From Hyphomicrobiales bacterium (GTDB lineage: Bacteria > Pseudomonadota > Alphaproteobacteria > Rhizobiales > Beijerinckiaceae), in NCBI GenBank assembly GCA_019075865.1, contig JAGXAN010000001.1, positions 372,001 to 436,000 of the forward strand: a stretch of DNA of 64,000 nucleotides, written 5' to 3'. Below the pieces are notes generated by a model. It was given only the letters and a program-made list of their open reading frames with translations. It had not been told where the DNA came from and did not search any database. The translations under genes and the position numbers were made by a program. Below are positions 1 to 8,854 of this stretch, in pieces; position 1 is the stretch's first letter, and each line of letters begins with the position of its first letter.

Positions 1-181
1 AACATGCCTCATGCGGACTCGTCGCGGAAGCCTTGCTGTGCATAAAATTGCCGCTTTTTGACAAAAAAAGCACTTGTCGCGGCCCTGACAATCTGCCTCT
101 GGCTTTTATTCGCCTCAATTGCTATCGCAAGGGCCCGGATAGTCCGTAACCTCATCTCCCGTTTGCCTAGAGGATGTTCCA

Positions 182-1411
182 ATGACTGTGCATAAAGTGG
201 CCTTACTCACCGCCGGTGGCCTTGCGCCCTGCCTGTCTTCAGCCGTCGGTGGTTTGATCGAGCGCTACAGCGAAATGATGCCCGACATTGAGATCATCGC
301 CTATCAGAACGGCTACCACGGCCTGCTCTTGGGCAATCATTTGAAAGTGACGCCGCAGGTGCGTTCGCAGGCGGCGATATTGCATCGTCATGGCGGCTCG
401 CCGATCGGCAACAGCCGCGTCAAACTCACCAACGTCAAGGATTGCGTGAAGCGGGGTCTGGTGCAGGCCGGTCAAGACCCGCTGGAAGTGGCGGCACAGC
501 AACTCGAAAAGGATGGCGTGACCATTCTGCATACCATTGGCGGCGACGATACCAATCTCACCGCCGCCGATCTGGCCAAACACCTTGCTAAGCGCGGCTC
601 GAAGCTCACGGTGGTTGGCTTGCCCAAAACCGTTGACAATGATGTCGTGCCCATTCGCCAATCGCTGGGGGCCTGGACTGCCGCCGAGCAGGGAGCGCTA
701 TTTTTCGAAAATGTCGTGAATGAAGCCTCCGCCAACCCGCGCACCTTGATCATCCACGAGGTCATGGGCCGCAATTGTGGTTGGCTGACGGCTGCCACCG
801 CTCGCAAATATCGGGAGCGACTGTCGACCCTCTCCTTCGTGCCCGGCTTTGGCCTCTCGCAGGCGCGCAAGGATATTGATGCCGTCTATCTGCCCGAAAT
901 GGCGCTGGATATTCCCTCTGAAGCGGCGCGCATCAAGAAAGTAATGGACCAGAAAGGCTGCGCTTGCATCTTCATCAGTGAGGGCGCCGCCGTGTCCGAA
1001 GTGGTCGCTGAAATGGCGGCACGCGGCATCGAGGTCGAGCGAGATCCTTTCGGGCACCTGATGCTGGACAAAGTCAACGTCGGCAACTGGTTTGCACAGC
1101 AGTTTGGGCAATTGATTGGCGCTGAAAAGACGCTGGTGCAGAAGTCCGGTTATTTTGCCCGGGCTTCTGCCGCCAATGCCGATGACCTGCGCTTGATCAA
1201 GGGCATGGTTGATTTGGCTGTCGATGCGGCCCTGCATGGCACTTCCGGCGTCATTGGCCACGATGAAGAGCGCAACAATGTTCTGCGCGCGATTGAATTT
1301 ACCCGCATTCGTGGTGGCAAGGCCTTCGACATTACCACCGACTGGTTTGTTCCGATGCTGGCAGAAATTGGTCAGCCCAAACCGCTGGCGGCCCCTGCCG
1401 CCGCGCACTAG
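182..1411 (+). CDS. pfp: PPi-dependent 6-phosphofructokinase
   Basis: Interconverts fructose 6-phosphate and fructose 1,6-bisphosphate in the cytoplasm, very probably with pyrophosphate as phosphoryl donor, so the step would be reversible and serve both glycolysis and gluconeogenesis. The 409-residue protein has the PfkA fold. GGDDT (residues 120-124) carries Asp where ATP-dependent enzymes carry Gly, and PKTVDND (148-154) has the Lys typical of the PPi class; both are the accepted discriminators. The sugar-phosphate motif MGRNCGW lies at 195-201. The start follows AGAGGA closely. It is a single gene, with the TAXI receptor 460 bp downstream. The donor is inferred from motifs, but the family is certain. 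Confidence 0.93.
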   Translation: MTVHKVALLTAGGLAPCLSSAVGGLIERYSEMMPDIEIIAYQNGYHGLLLGNHLKVTPQVRSQAAILHRHGGSPIGNSRVKLTNVKDCVKRGLVQAGQDPLEVAAQQLEKDGVTILHTIGGDDTNLTAADLAKHLAKRGSKLTVVGLPKTVDNDVVPIRQSLGAWTAAEQGALFFENVVNEASANPRTLIIHEVMGRNCGWLTAATARKYRERLSTLSFVPGFGLSQARKDIDAVYLPEMALDIPSEAARIKKVMDQKGCACIFISEGAAVSEVVAEMAARGIEVERDPFGHLMLDKVNVGNWFAQQFGQLIGAEKTLVQKSGYFARASAANADDLRLIKGMVDLAVDAALHGTSGVIGHDEERNNVLRAIEFTRIRGGKAFDITTDWFVPMLAEIGQPKPLAAPAAAH

Positions 1412-1875
1412 TCTCGCGGGTTACGGGGCAGGGCGCACCTGCCCCCGTCGCGCACCTGCCCCCCTCGCGCAGCGCGCTTACGCCGGCATCCTCGCCTGCT
1501 TGCCATTTTCAAGGGCTTTTTGCTTCCACGCACCGCGCCTGCCGGGCGTGCTTAGGGCGCGGCCAAAAGGCCAGCAAATGGTGCCCGAGGCTTTGTCAGC
1601 TTCCTGTCAGGTAAAACGAGGCAAACTCAATAATTGCAATGGGTAAGCGGTTGTTGCGCGGAATTTGCGGGCTGTGTTTGAATGGCCCCGGTCCAGTAAT
1701 AACCAGTTAACCGTGCGACAGGGTTTGAGAGATTTTGGCAGGGAAACAGCACTTCCCAACCCCGCGATTAACGATGTTTCAATGAATTTCGTTGGCGGGA
1801 ATTTGTGATTTGACTCTTCCGTTTTCGAATCTTAAGTCTTGTCAATAGTTTGGCGTATGAAAAAAGGTGCTAACT
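1412..1875. other. Intergenic region with short tandem duplication
   Basis: No convincing gene in 464 bp. Near its left end are two adjacent 17-bp copies (1433-1449 and 1450-1466) starting GCGCACCTGCCCCC and differing at one base. TTGACT at 1810-1815 with a weak -10 (TTAAGT, 1832-1837) could be the promoter of the next gene, but the match is modest. Confidence 0.5.
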
Positions 1876-3096
1876 GTGAGTAATGCACTCCATGAATTCT
1901 CGCGCAAGGCAGCGATGCTTCTGGGCGCAGCCTGTGTCATCGGCGGGTTGCAAATGCCAGTCGTCGCCGCTCCGGCGGCCGATGCCGCTGCGCCGGTGCA
2001 AATCACGCCAAACAGCGGCCATCATCGTCGCTACCACCATTATCGCCGCCATCATCATCGAGCCAAGCTCGCCCCTGCAGGCCGCGCAATGCCGACACTC
2101 GACAAAAGCGAGCGCGCAAAAATCAATTCCAACACAGTGTATGTGATTGCGGGACGTCTCATCAGTTCATACCTGCGCATGACAGCGGAAATGAGCGCGG
2201 CGGTCGATGACGGTGACAATCTGCGGGTCTTGCCGATGATCGGTGAAGGGGCCCTGCACAACATCTACGACATTCTCTATCTCAAGGGTGTGGATGTTGG
2301 CATTTTGCGGCTCGACTCGCTGGAATCGGTGCGCCGCTCGGGCGACATTCCTGGCCTCGGCGAAAACCTCAAATACATCACCGAGTTTGGTAATGACGAA
2401 ATGCACGTCATCGCGCCCGCCAATATCACCGATATCCATCAATTGGCCGGCAAGCGGGTGAATGTCGATATTCCGGGCTCAGGCACCAATTTTTCGGCGA
2501 CCGCCGTGTTCAAAAAGCTCGGCATCGATATCGTGCCGGTGCACCTTTACGAAAAGCAGGCGTTTGTGCAGATGCATCAGGGCAAGGTCGATGCCGATGT
2601 GTCCTTTGGGGCCGCCCCGCTCAGCGGCATTGCCCAATTTGAAAATGCCGACAAACGCTTCCACCTGATTGGCGTGCCCTACGACAAATCGCTGGATGAT
2701 TATTATCTGCCGAGCCAGGTCAGCGGCAAGGAATATCCCAATCTTTTGGGCAAAGACGAGAAAGTGCCAACCATCGCCGTTGGCACCATGCTTGCCGTTT
2801 TCAATCTCGCCCCGGGCTCCGCGCGTTATGACCGGGTGGCGCATTTCGTGACAGCGCTGTTTGATAAATTCCCGATCATGAAGACGCCGCCGCGCCATCC
2901 TGCCTGGAAGGAGATCAACATCTCCGCCACCATTCCCGGCTGGACGCGATTCAAACCGGCGCAGGACTGGATTGACAAGACCCTTGCCGCGCAAAAGGCG
3001 GCGCAAGGCGCGGTGTCGGCCAATCCGCCGGGCCCAAACGATAATCCGAAAGTTGATGCCCCCAAAAACGTAACAGCGTCCCCGAAATCCGACTGA
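1876..3096 (+). CDS. TAXI-family TRAP transporter solute receptor
   Basis: Periplasmic solute-binding protein of the TAXI type of TRAP transporters; in this family the ligand is often glutamate or another carboxylate, but it cannot be read here. A signal peptide precedes APAADAAAP. Family landmarks are DVGILRLDSLE and the ligand-loop sequence GSGTNFSATAVFKKLGID. A His/Arg/Tyr-rich tract (roughly residues 50-64) lies between signal peptide and domain, which is unusual. GTG at 1876 is preferred because AAGG sits 8 bases upstream; GTG at 1867 is the alternative. No TRAP membrane subunit is next to it, so it is either an orphan receptor or is served by a permease elsewhere. The C-terminal 40 residues are Pro/Asn/Lys-rich and probably disordered. 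Confidence 0.85.
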   Translation: MSNALHEFSRKAAMLLGAACVIGGLQMPVVAAPAADAAAPVQITPNSGHHRRYHHYRRHHHRAKLAPAGRAMPTLDKSERAKINSNTVYVIAGRLISSYLRMTAEMSAAVDDGDNLRVLPMIGEGALHNIYDILYLKGVDVGILRLDSLESVRRSGDIPGLGENLKYITEFGNDEMHVIAPANITDIHQLAGKRVNVDIPGSGTNFSATAVFKKLGIDIVPVHLYEKQAFVQMHQGKVDADVSFGAAPLSGIAQFENADKRFHLIGVPYDKSLDDYYLPSQVSGKEYPNLLGKDEKVPTIAVGTMLAVFNLAPGSARYDRVAHFVTALFDKFPIMKTPPRHPAWKEINISATIPGWTRFKPAQDWIDKTLAAQKAAQGAVSANPPGPNDNPKVDAPKNVTASPKSD

Positions 3097-3165
3097 GAGT
3101 AAAACTGCATCCAAGGCGCGCCCGCGCGGCACAATCCATGCGATGCAGGACAGGAGTATGAAGTT

Positions 3166-4053
3166 ATGAATGTTCAAAACAACGACTTCTTTCGCGCTTT
3201 GAATGAGCAATCTGGCCAAACACCGCGCGCACCATGGCACACCGACCCTCGAGACGACGAACCAAAACCGGAGCCGCAGACCTTGGCCAGCAAGATGTTT
3301 CCCAAGGAAGCGCGCGGGCTTGTTTTTGGCCTGATCGGGCTTTTCGGTCTGGTGGTCATCGCCTTGCTGGCGGCCATCGTCTCGGATTCGGTCATCTCAT
3401 TCCGGATCAAATCGCAAAAGGATGCGGACAAGGCCGCCGCCGCCGCACAACCGGCCGCCACCTTGGCCGCCAACGCCACGCCGTCTGCACCGCTGACCAT
3501 GCCGGCGTCGCTGATGCCGGCCTTGACGGCCAATCCGGCTGCCATGGAGAAGTTGCGCAAGGACCTGAAATCGGCGACCGCGCCAGCACCCATGCCAACG
3601 CCCTTGACCGTTATCGCCACGCCCGTGTCGCCCAACAAAACCGAAAGCCAGACGCCGCCTGACGCGCAGGCCCAGCCCAAAGAAGCGGCCAAAGTTCAGG
3701 CGCTCGCACCCCTGGCCCCGCTTCCGGGCGCGTCCAAGCCCGCTCCGGCATCCATTGCGGCACCTGCGGCCAAAACGACCAGCGACAGCACCCTGAACAT
3801 GGTGATGCACGCCGCCTCCCTGATCCGCGAGGGGCAGATATCCAGCGCCCGATTGCTACTGCAACAGGCGAGCCAGTCGGGCGATGCGCAGGTCTATTTC
3901 GCTTTGGCGGAAACCTATGATCCGCTGGCGCTGCAAAGATGGAATGCCATAGGTATTTCAGGCGACAAGGCCAAGGCGCTGGACTTGTACCAGAAAGCTG
4001 CCGACGCCGGTTCACCCGACGCCGCCGACCGCATCAATGCCCTGAAGAAATAA
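3166..4053 (+). CDS. Membrane-anchored Sel1-like repeat protein
   Basis: Function unknown. The 295-residue protein has a polar N-terminus, one membrane segment (about residues 48-72, FGLIGLFGLVVIALLAAI), a long Ala/Pro-rich linker (about 85-205) and a C-terminal Sel1/TPR-like part. There, AKALDLYQKAADAGSPDAA is a good Sel1 repeat, preceded by a degenerate one. Such proteins usually act as envelope scaffolds by protein-protein contact. CAGGAG lies 9 bases before the ATG. It follows the TAXI gene by 69 bp on the same strand and may be co-transcribed, but nothing shows a shared function. Topology is probably cytoplasmic N-terminus with a periplasmic C-terminus (inference). Confidence 0.72.
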   Translation: MNVQNNDFFRALNEQSGQTPRAPWHTDPRDDEPKPEPQTLASKMFPKEARGLVFGLIGLFGLVVIALLAAIVSDSVISFRIKSQKDADKAAAAAQPAATLAANATPSAPLTMPASLMPALTANPAAMEKLRKDLKSATAPAPMPTPLTVIATPVSPNKTESQTPPDAQAQPKEAAKVQALAPLAPLPGASKPAPASIAAPAAKTTSDSTLNMVMHAASLIREGQISSARLLLQQASQSGDAQVYFALAETYDPLALQRWNAIGISGDKAKALDLYQKAADAGSPDAADRINALKK

Positions 4054-4332
4054 AGCGGGAAGCACCGGCCCAGCCCAAAAGGGCTTATGGCCATGATTTT
4101 GCGCAAGGTTTCAGCGGTTTCGGGTTGCTGCGGTTTCGTGGCTGCCGCCCCTTGTGAATGGATCCAGCCCCTGTCTCCGCTTTGCGCGGGCCATGGCTGA
4201 ACTGTGTGCGACAATGATTTTCCGGCCCACACATTGAAAAGCCGCAAATTTGCGGATAAACAGGACTTTGCGCATCATGATCCGGGCCGCATCAAGGCAC
4301 GTCGGCGCGATAGCACGGGAAGGCGAGGAAAA

Positions 4333-5031
4333 GTGGAGCAAAAGCATAATTCCGGTGTGGCCGCACGTACACCGTTGAAAGGGCCATTTGCTGGGCGCTT
4401 TGCCGACGAAGCCCGCTTCTTCAGAGCTTGGGTTGAAAATCCGAAAATGGCTGGGGCGCTGTCGCCTTCCGGCCGATATTTGGCCCGCGCCATGGCCTCG
4501 CAGGTCAACCCCGCTGACCACGGCCCGGTGATCGAGCTTGGCCCCGGCACCGGCCCGGTTACAGCGGCATTGATCGCCCGCGGCGTTGCCGAAGAGCGTC
4601 TGATCATGGTCGAATATGACCAGAAGTTTTGTGAGCTGCTCGCCCACCGTTATCCAAAAGCCAAGATCATTCAGGGGGATGCCTATGATTTGGTCAATAC
4701 CCTCGCCGGCCACGTAAATGGGCAGGCCGCGGCGGTAGTCTCCAGCCTGCCATTGCTGCTGCGCCCCAATGCCGACCGCTTGCGCGTGCTCGCGGATTCG
4801 CTGGGGCTGGTCGCGCCCAACGCGCCTTTTGTCCAATTTTCCTATGGTTTCATGTCGCCGCTGCCACGCAATGGCCATGCCACCGGTAACCTGCAACGCG
4901 GCCCCGATGCCCATACCGCCAAACTCGGCCATGTGCATTTTGAATCCCGCCGCCTGCCGCCTGTGCTGCGCAATATTCCGCCCGCCCATATCTGGGTATA
5001 TCGGCAGACGCCAGCCGCGGCCTCCGCATGA
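4333..5031 (+). CDS. PmtA-like SAM-dependent methyltransferase
   Basis: Class I SAM-dependent methyltransferase with the SAM-binding motif IELGPGTGPVT, an acidic residue ending strand 2 (MVEYD) and a motif IV region SSLPLL. The closest family I recognise is rhizobial phosphatidylethanolamine N-methyltransferase PmtA, which makes phosphatidylcholine; RsmA/KsgA-like enzymes share this fold, so the substrate is not proven. The length (232 residues) is right for PmtA. GTG at 4333 is chosen because GAGG lies 4-8 bases upstream; an upstream GTG at 4204 would add 43 basic residues and has no ribosome site. It ends 22 bp before mogA on the same strand. Confidence 0.75.
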   Translation: MEQKHNSGVAARTPLKGPFAGRFADEARFFRAWVENPKMAGALSPSGRYLARAMASQVNPADHGPVIELGPGTGPVTAALIARGVAEERLIMVEYDQKFCELLAHRYPKAKIIQGDAYDLVNTLAGHVNGQAAAVVSSLPLLLRPNADRLRVLADSLGLVAPNAPFVQFSYGFMSPLPRNGHATGNLQRGPDAHTAKLGHVHFESRRLPPVLRNIPPAHIWVYRQTPAAASA

Positions 5032-5053
5032 GCCACGGACGGCGTTTTCCGGC

Positions 5054-5596
5054 ATGACCATTTCGCGCAGCGCCCGCATCGGTGTGGTAACCGCGTCCGA
5101 CCGCGCCAGCGCCGGTATTTATCGCGATGAATCCGGCCCGGCAATCGAGGCGTGGCTCACGCGTTGCCTTGTCACCAAATTTGAGATTTTGCGCCGCATC
5201 ATCCCGGATGGCTTTGAAAGCGTGCGCGATACATTGGTGCAACTTGTCGATGTGGACGGGTGCGACCTTGTATTGACCACGGGCGGCACCGGCCCCAGCC
5301 CGCGCGACCTGACCCCAGAGGCGACGGAGGCCGTCGCCCATCGGCACTTTCCCGGTTTTGGTGAGTTGATGCGTCAAACCAGCCTGCAACAAGTGCCGAC
5401 TGCCATATTATCGCGGCAAACCGCCGTGACGCGCGGCCAATGCCTGATCATAAACCTGCCGGGAAAGCCTGCGTCCATTGCAGTATGCCTGGACGCCGTC
5501 TTCCCCGCCGTTCCCTATTGCCTCGATCTGATGGGTGCGGCCTTTATCGACACCGACCCAACCGTCCTTCGCAGCTTTCGCCCAAAGGCTGGCTGA
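5054..5596 (+). CDS. mogA: Molybdopterin adenylyltransferase
   Basis: Adenylates molybdopterin in the last steps of molybdenum cofactor synthesis. The 180-residue protein shows the MogA/MoaB fold: the GVVTASDRAS start, TTGGTGPSPRDLTPEAT as the substrate-binding loop with its conserved Asp, and NLPGKPASI near the C-terminus. The ATG at 5054 lies 22 bp after the PmtA-like gene, suggesting co-transcription. MoaB is the close alternative; the full-length C-terminal part favours MogA. No other molybdenum cofactor gene is in the window. Confidence 0.88.
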   Translation: MTISRSARIGVVTASDRASAGIYRDESGPAIEAWLTRCLVTKFEILRRIIPDGFESVRDTLVQLVDVDGCDLVLTTGGTGPSPRDLTPEATEAVAHRHFPGFGELMRQTSLQQVPTAILSRQTAVTRGQCLIINLPGKPASIAVCLDAVFPAVPYCLDLMGAAFIDTDPTVLRSFRPKAG

Positions 5597-5598
5597 CC

Positions 5599-5808
5599 TC
5601 ACAGACGGCTCACGTGCCAGCGATGCGCATCTTCGCCGCAATGATTGAATTCGACAACCTGCATGCGGTGTTCGAGATCGTAGATGTCAGTCGCGCCTTC
5701 AAGGTAGACCCGGTCCGGATCATAATGGGTGAAATTCGACAATGCGCGATGCAAAGTCCCAAATGCGTGACGTGTATGGGACTGTACGGCTCGTAAAATG
5801 ATATTCAT
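5599..5808 (-). CDS. Small DUF3563-like protein
   Basis: Small protein of 69 residues without known function. YLEGATDIYDLEHRM resembles the conserved core of DUF3563 (a DLExRM-type helix), found in short proteobacterial proteins. The ATG at 5808 is chosen because CAGGAG stands 6 bases upstream; a longer reading from 5928 has no such site and is poor in sequence. It converges on mogA with 2 bp between the two stop codons. The upstream DNA is strikingly AT-rich. The family call rests on one motif and is tentative. Confidence 0.6.
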   Translation of the reverse strand: MNIILRAVQSHTRHAFGTLHRALSNFTHYDPDRVYLEGATDIYDLEHRMQVVEFNHCGEDAHRWHVSRL

Positions 5809-6301
5809 GGTGAACTCCTGTTTCCAGTTTCCAACCACCTTGGAAAGCTGCGCCAACATGGTCGGCACGGCTTGAGTTTCCCTTTTCCTAGACGAGATAA
5901 CATATACCATTGTTTTCAAATTATTCAATAGTATTAAAATTCATGACATAACGTAATATTAGCCGCAAAAATACAAATTGCGCAAAATATGGCACTTTTG
6001 TTCATTTTGTAAACAGATGGTTACCAAGTTTATCTGTTCATGCATTGCTGTTATGCAAAAATCGTCGGAACTATCTTTCTTGTATTGAAATTTAATGCAC
6101 GTTTGCACGTTTGAGCGCTGCTTTCGCTGCAAGCCGCGAATCACAAGGACATTTACTGCCCCTCAAAACGGGTCGGCAGAGCGGGCCTCGCGGAAAGGTG
6201 CAAATGATGGTTGTTGGCAGCGCCAATCTGCCGCTATATTCAAGCGGTTCACAACGGACACCCGCCACAATTTTCCTCCTTTCTGCTGAAAAGTCTCTCT
6301 C
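5809..6301. other. AT-rich intergenic region
   Basis: About 490 bp without a convincing gene. The part from roughly 5880 to 6090 is far richer in A and T than its surroundings. It contains a 7-bp inverted repeat, AACAGAT at 6012-6018 and ATCTGTT at 6032-6038, with a 13-base spacer. The region must hold the promoters for the small gene to the left and the permease to the right. Confidence 0.5.
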
Positions 6302-7063
6302 ATGATCCATTTTGCAATCCTGGCGCTCGCGGCTTTTGCGGCGGGTATCGTCAACGCTCTTGCCGGTGGCGGCACGTTCCTGACCTTTGCGGCCTTGCTG
6401 GCCAGTGGCATCGCCCCGATCACCGCAAACGCGACGAGCACCATGGCGCTGTATCCGGGTTATTTTGCCTCCGCCTATGCAGGACGCGCCGCGTTTCGTG
6501 AAGTGAGCAGCCAACCCGAACTGCACTTGGGACGCACCTCGATCATTGCGGTAATCGGTGGATTGCTCGGTGCCCTGTTGCTGCTCTGGACGCCTGCCGC
6601 ATTTTTCAAGGCCATCGTGCCGTGGCTGGTGGGCTTTGCGACGCTGGTTTTCTTGATTGGCAGCTTGATGCCCAAGCCGGACCCACTCCATCCCAAGCAT
6701 CATGCCCTTGGCGCAACCGGCATTACCGCCCTGCAACTGCCGCTGGCGATTTATGGCGGCTATTTTGGCGCGGGCATTGGCATTCTCATTCTGGCGGCAA
6801 TGTCCTTTTTTGGCCTGCGCGACATCAAGCAGATGAATGTTCTGAAACTGCTGTTCGTGGGCCTGTCCAATTCGGCCGCCGTCGCCGCCTTTATATTCGC
6901 CGGGCGCATCTTGTGGCCAGAGGCTTTGGTGATGATGGTGTTTGGCATTGTCGGCGGCTATTTTGGCGGACATCTGGGCAACAGGCTGAAGCCAATCTAC
7001 ATCCGCACATTTATCATTTGTGTGGGCATATTCCTCACCATTCGTTACGCCTTTTTTGCCTGA
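6302..7063 (+). CDS. TSUP (TauE/SafE) family membrane permease
   Basis: Inner-membrane protein of 253 residues with about eight hydrophobic segments. The two internal repeats of the TauE/SafE family are visible: the N-terminal glycine-rich AAGIVNALAGGGTFLTF and the second-half GGYFGAGIGILIL. Members export or import sulfur-containing or small organic anions such as sulfite, sulfoacetate or sulfolactate; the substrate cannot be read here. It lies 15 bp before the quinone oxidoreductase gene on the same strand, so the two are probably one transcript. A second, only distantly similar TSUP gene is at 50.9 kb. Confidence 0.85.
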   Translation: MIHFAILALAAFAAGIVNALAGGGTFLTFAALLASGIAPITANATSTMALYPGYFASAYAGRAAFREVSSQPELHLGRTSIIAVIGGLLGALLLLWTPAAFFKAIVPWLVGFATLVFLIGSLMPKPDPLHPKHHALGATGITALQLPLAIYGGYFGAGIGILILAAMSFFGLRDIKQMNVLKLLFVGLSNSAAVAAFIFAGRILWPEALVMMVFGIVGGYFGGHLGNRLKPIYIRTFIICVGIFLTIRYAFFA

Positions 7064-7078
7064 ACAGGATCAACCGCC

Positions 7079-8083
7079 ATGCCTCAAATTCCCGCACACA
7101 TGCAGCAGATCGTCTTTAACGGCTTTGGTGGGCCAAACGTGATTGAATTGGCCAGCGCCGCCGTGCCGCAACCGGGGCCCGGCCAGGTATTGGTGCAAGT
7201 GGCGGCGGCGGGCATCAACCGGCCTGATTGCCTGCAGCGCGGTGGGGCCTATCCTCCGCCTCCCGGCGAGACTGGGATCCCCGGCCTCGAGATTGCCGGC
7301 ACGATCGTGGCGCTGGGGCAGGGGGTTAACCAATGGCCTGTGGGCGCGCAGGTCTGCGCGCTGGTCGGCTCCGGCGGATATGCCCAATATGCGCTCGCCG
7401 CCGCAGAACTCTGTCTGCCGGTGCCCGCCGGCCTCAGCCTCGTGGAAGCCGCCTGCCTTCCCGAAAACTTTTTCACCGTTTACGACAACGTATTCACGCG
7501 CGGGCGCTTGCAGCCTGGCGAAACCCTGCTGGTGCACGGAGGCTCCAGCGGCATTGGCTCCACCGCCATTCAGCTTGCGGCGAGCCTTGGCGCCAACGTC
7601 ATAACCACGGCTGGCTCGGCCCAGAAATGTGAATTCTGTCTGTCGCTGGGTGCCAGCCATGCCATCAATTACCGCGAAGCGGACTTTGTCGAGGCCGTGC
7701 GCCAATTGCGCGGCAAGGAGGGTGTCGATGTGGTGCTGGACATGGTCGGAGGCAGCTATCTGCCGCGCAACATTCAGCTTCTGGCGCTGGAAGGCCGCCT
7801 CGTGCAAATCGCGTTTCTGCAATCACCCAAGATCGCTGATTTTGATTTTCTGCCGGTCATGCTGCGGCGTCTGACGCTGACCGGATCGACGCTGCGCCCG
7901 CGAACCATCGCACAAAAAGCCGAAATTGCCCGGGCCTTGCTCAAAAATGTCTGGCCCTTGATCGAGCAAGGCAAAGTGCGACCGCGCATCCATGCGCAAT
8001 TTGCGCTGAAAGAGGCCGCCAAAGCCCATACCATGATGGAAGCCAGCGAGCAGATGGGCAAAATTGTGCTGATTATGCCGTGA
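7079..8083 (+). CDS. NAD(P)H quinone oxidoreductase, PIG3 type
   Basis: Zinc-independent medium-chain dehydrogenase/reductase of 334 residues. The N-terminal half is GroES-like (AAAGINRPDCLQRGG lacks the catalytic zinc ligands). The Rossmann part has VHGGSSGIGSTAIQLA in place of the usual GxGxxG. The family resembles human TP53I3 and reduces quinones with NADPH. EFCLSLGASHAINY is also typical. It follows the TSUP gene by 15 bp. The reaction is known for the family; the physiological substrate is not known here. Confidence 0.88.
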   Translation: MPQIPAHMQQIVFNGFGGPNVIELASAAVPQPGPGQVLVQVAAAGINRPDCLQRGGAYPPPPGETGIPGLEIAGTIVALGQGVNQWPVGAQVCALVGSGGYAQYALAAAELCLPVPAGLSLVEAACLPENFFTVYDNVFTRGRLQPGETLLVHGGSSGIGSTAIQLAASLGANVITTAGSAQKCEFCLSLGASHAINYREADFVEAVRQLRGKEGVDVVLDMVGGSYLPRNIQLLALEGRLVQIAFLQSPKIADFDFLPVMLRRLTLTGSTLRPRTIAQKAEIARALLKNVWPLIEQGKVRPRIHAQFALKEAAKAHTMMEASEQMGKIVLIMP

Positions 8084-8155
8084 CCATTCAAGGCAGGCCA
8101 TGAAGATACAAGTGAAGCCATCCCTGTGCCCGGTCGGGTTCGGGATGGTCAGCAA

Positions 8156-8186
8156 TAAAAAAGGCGGCGAATGTGCCGCCTTTTGT
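8156..8186. terminator. Bidirectional terminator between qor-like gene and infC
   Basis: GGCGGC at 8163-8168 pairs with GCCGCC at 8175-8180 around a 6-base loop. A-run on the left and T-run on the right make it work on both strands, as expected between two convergent genes. Confidence 0.8.
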
Positions 8187-8195
8187 TTGGGCCCC

Positions 8196-8735
8196 TTAGC
8201 GCGGTGCCAGAACCATGACCATCTGCCGGCCTTCCATCGAAGGTTCCGCCTCGACCTTGGCAATTGGCCCGGTCTCCAGCTTCACCCGCTCCAGCAATCG
8301 AAAGCCAATGTCCTGATGCGCCATTTCGCGTCCACGAAAGCGCATGGTCACCTTGACCTTGTCGCCTTCTTCAAAAAACCGCTTCACGGCCTTCATCTTG
8401 GTTTCATAATCATGGTCATCAATGCCGGGGCGCAGCTTGATTTCCTTGATTTCCACCACCTTCTGCTTCTTGCGGGCCTCGGCCAGCTTTTTCTGCTCGG
8501 TGAAGCGAAATTTGCCGTAATCGAGAATCTTGCAAACGGGAGGCGTCGCATTGGGTACGATTTCCACGAGGTCCAGTTCGGCCTCCGTAGCCAAATCGAG
8601 CGCCTCTTCAATGGGGACGATCCCCTTGTTTTGGCCGTCTGCGTCGATCAATTGAACGGCGGGAACGCGGATGTCATCGTTGATGCGGGGTCCATCCTTT
8701 TGCGGGACGGCAGTGGCTTTCATTGGGCGGCGAAT
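8196..8735 (-). CDS. infC: Translation initiation factor IF-3, ATT start
   Basis: IF-3 binds the 30S subunit, keeps subunits apart and checks the start codon. The N-terminal domain ([11 protein letters not shown], then [10 protein letters not shown]) and C-terminal domain ([14 protein letters not shown] onward, ending MVMVLAPR) are complete. I place the start at the ATT codon 8735-8733: GGAG (8746-8743) is 7 bases upstream, and RRPMKAT follows, matching the RRPF-type N-terminus of related IF-3 proteins. The in-frame ATG at 8723 has no ribosome site at a suitable distance. An ATT start is the known device by which IF-3 represses its own translation in enterobacteria. rpmI and rplT do not follow; the next gene converges. 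Confidence 0.92.
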   Translation of the reverse strand: MRRPMKATAVPQKDGPRINDDIRVPAVQLIDADGQNKGIVPIEEALDLATEAELDLVEIVPNATPPVCKILDYGKFRFTEQKKLAEARKKQKVVEIKEIKLRPGIDDHDYETKMKAVKRFFEEGDKVKVTMRFRGREMAHQDIGFRLLERVKLETGPIAKVEAEPSMEGRQMVMVLAPR

Positions 8736-8742
8736 GGCTAAT

Positions 8743-8746
8743 CTCC
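8743..8746 (-). promoter_or_regulatory. Ribosome binding site fixing the infC ATT start
   Basis: GGAG 7 bases ahead of ATT at 8735. Upstream on the same transcript is a perfect 8-bp hairpin (8769-8776 with 8781-8788, loop of 4). Confidence 0.65.
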
Positions 8747-8854
8747 AGGTTGAACACGATGCAGTCTGGTTGGTTGAATACAACCAACATAAACCCCGCA
8801 GCTTGTGCCACGAGGGTTCAGTTACGCAGGACACTGCCACAAGCGTGCTTGATG

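Noticed and set aside
1433-1466. CRISPR-like repeat
   Set aside because: Just two adjacent 17-bp copies with no spacers.
3150-3170. Three-codon frame ATG AAG TTA TGA overlapping the start of the Sel1-like gene
   Set aside because: Its ATG is only two or three bases from the CAGGAG, too close for initiation; the real start is the ATG at 3166.
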